Shown: positions 6,238 through 7,334 of the stretch, in pieces
Layout: every line of letters starts with the position of its first letter
Numbering within the stretch: position 1 is the stretch's first letter
Notes under the pieces: generated by a model
What the model was told of the DNA's origin: nothing
The model's input: the letters and a program-made list of their open reading frames with translations, nothing else
Databases searched by the model: none
NCBI GenBank assembly: GCA_900772445.1
Contig: CAAHEL010000080.1
Span: forward strand, 1 to 7,334
Source: Bacilli bacterium
GTDB lineage: Bacteria; Bacillota_I; Bacilli_A; RF39; UBA660
Direction: 5' to 3'
DNA: 7,334 nucleotides
Made by a program: the position numbers and the translations under genes

Positions 6238-7334
6238 TCACCAACATTCCTTAGTACATACTCCTAATTGGTTGTATGTTACATTACTTTGTCTTGCTTT
6301 ACTTACATAGTTCGAAGTGCTTGTACCATCTTTTTTCATAGTTCTAAAGTCTGCGTAGTCTGTAAAGTTTTTCAAGTTTGCTATATCATTTACAGTTAAT
6401 ACTGTTGAATATTCAAGTTTATCTCTTTTTGTCATTTTACTTATCCAAGCACTTTGATTATTTGAAATATTAGTCCAGTTAGCTCCTGGTGTTCTATTTG
6501 GGAAGACTGCGTTTACTGCTCCTAATTGTATTGGTCTATATATAAATTTATATCCTTTTGGAGCTTCATACAATTTTTGTCTACAAGTTACATCACATTC
6601 ATAATCTATTCTCCAATTAACTAGTGGTGTCATACTCACGTTGTCAATATATACCGATACAGGAAACTTAGTATTATCTTTTTGTTTTAGTGGTGTATAG
6701 TATGTAGCATTTCCTTCGATTTCTGTTCCTTCATCACAAGTGTACTTATATGTTACTTTTGCTGTTTTGACATTTATACACGCTTTTTTTGTATTATATA
6801 TCAAATTTAATGTTAACTTAGTGTTTGGATACCATTTAGTTGGTGCTAAAAAGCTTCCATTCCAATCACTTCCCATTGGTGTATCTGCTTTAGTTCCAGA
6901 TGTTACTTTATTTGAATCTTTACTTTTTACTGTTGAAGTTTCTGGTGTTGATACATCTTGTAAGTAGTTTTTTGCCATATAACTATAAATTTTTTCTAAT
7001 TCATTTTCTCCACCATTGTATGGAAGTTTAGAAGTGTTATTTTGAAATGTTAAGGAAGTAGGAAGGCATCTTTCAGTTTTAGTGGTTGTTTTCTCACAAA
7101 AATAACAATTTTTTTTCTTTGCATCTTTCTCGGTAGGGCATTTATTATCATCAAATTCACAATCATACCCTGCTTTTGGTCTCTTTTGATTGTATAGTTT
7201 TCTTGTACAAGTACCATCTCCATTATCTGTTGCACCAACCGGACATTTTTCTATATATAAATACCTTCTTGTTACTGTATATGATGGTTCACTACAGAAT
7301 TGATAACTTATTGTTCCAGAGTATGATGCTGAAA
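6238..7334 (-). CDS. Large Cys-rich secreted or surface protein, C-terminal part (start outside window)
   Basis: The frame is open from the stop at 6238-6240 to the window edge, giving 364 visible residues. A Met at 6978 lies inside the open frame but has no ribosome site before it, so it is not the start. The visible part has 14 cysteines, densest in the first 95 residues (for example CPVGATDNGDGTC and NCYFCEK) and again at the very end (GVCTKECW). A Thr/Ser/Lys-rich linker around the Met at 6978 separates the Cys-dense part from a beta-rich part with repeated polar strands and six Trp. No LPxTG motif or C-terminal membrane anchor is seen. The disulfide-rich composition indicates an extracellular protein; its position as the gene directly before the pilus genes suggests a pilus-associated adhesin or tip protein. 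The N-terminus, and hence signal peptide or repeats, is unseen. No family is recognised. The stop is a tandem TGA TAG. Confidence 0.8.
   Translation of the reverse strand, partial: SASYSGTISYQFCSEPSYTVTRRYLYIEKCPVGATDNGDGTCTRKLYNQKRPKAGYDCEFDDNKCPTEKDAKKKNCYFCEKTTTKTERCLPTSLTFQNNTSKLPYNGGENELEKIYSYMAKNYLQDVSTPETSTVKSKDSNKVTSGTKADTPMGSDWNGSFLAPTKWYPNTKLTLNLIYNTKKACINVKTAKVTYKYTCDEGTEIEGNATYYTPLKQKDNTKFPVSVYIDNVSMTPLVNWRIDYECDVTCRQKLYEAPKGYKFIYRPIQLGAVNAVFPNRTPGANWTNISNNQSAWISKMTKRDKLEYSTVLTVNDIANLKNFTDYADFRTMKKDGTSTSNYVSKARQSNVTYNQLGVCTKECW

Noticed and set aside
6238..6978. A complete 246-aa gene starting at the Met codon at 6978
   Set aside because: The same frame stays open upstream to the window edge, and no ribosome site precedes that Met, so it is an internal Met of a longer gene.
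7050..7238. Minus-strand 62-codon frame
   Set aside because: It overlaps the open frame of the Cys-rich protein in another phase and lacks any recognisable feature; it is a shadow.

Overview
The window is strongly AT-rich and every gene lies on the minus strand, so transcription runs from high to low coordinates. Codon use is A/T-biased and Shine-Dalgarno sites are strong (AAGGAGGAA or GGTGATA types). The genes encode a Tad/Flp-type pilus assembly machine, and no outer-membrane secretin or pilotin gene is visible. Together this suggests a low-GC monoderm, most likely an uncultured gut-type Firmicutes/Bacilli lineage (inference). All Trp codons in the frames are TGG and no gene is interrupted by TGA, so TGA is not used for Trp as it is in Mycoplasma. 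The organism cannot be named from sequence alone.

Layout in transcription order: (1) 7334-6238, the C-terminal 364 residues of a large Cys-rich secreted or surface protein whose start lies outside the window. (2) 6231-5812, a 139-aa pilin-like/TadE-like protein with one N-terminal membrane segment. (3) 5796-4924, a CpaB/RcpC-like SAF-domain protein. (4) 4912-3614, the TadA/CpaF secretion ATPase, with a Gln/Asn/Thr-rich tail. (5) 3597-2704, a TadB-like membrane platform protein with a GTG start. (6) 2704-1907, a TadC-like platform protein overlapping tadB by one base. (7) 1846-1670, a 58-aa Flp-like pilin candidate, easily missed because it is so short, preceded by its own promoter-like sequence. 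(8) 1645-1109, a 178-aa TadE-like/minor pilin candidate. (9) 1081-35, a TadZ/CpaE-like protein with a degenerate P-loop. (10) 24-1, a clear intrinsic terminator.

Gaps between genes are about 6 to 60 bases, so this is the end of one operon. The likely division of labour is: TadA hydrolyses ATP at the cytoplasmic face of a TadB/TadC platform, which extrudes the 58-aa pilin. The 139-aa and 178-aa proteins are probably minor pilins or initiators, and the CpaB-like protein acts outside the membrane. The TadZ-like protein probably localises the machine, and the large Cys-rich protein may be a tip or surface adhesin. No prepilin peptidase (TadV) is in the window; it may lie upstream or elsewhere. 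The most notable points are the small pilin with its own promoter, the shared short leader of the three pilin-like proteins, the cut-off Cys-rich protein, and the TadZ-like protein lacking both P-loop lysines.
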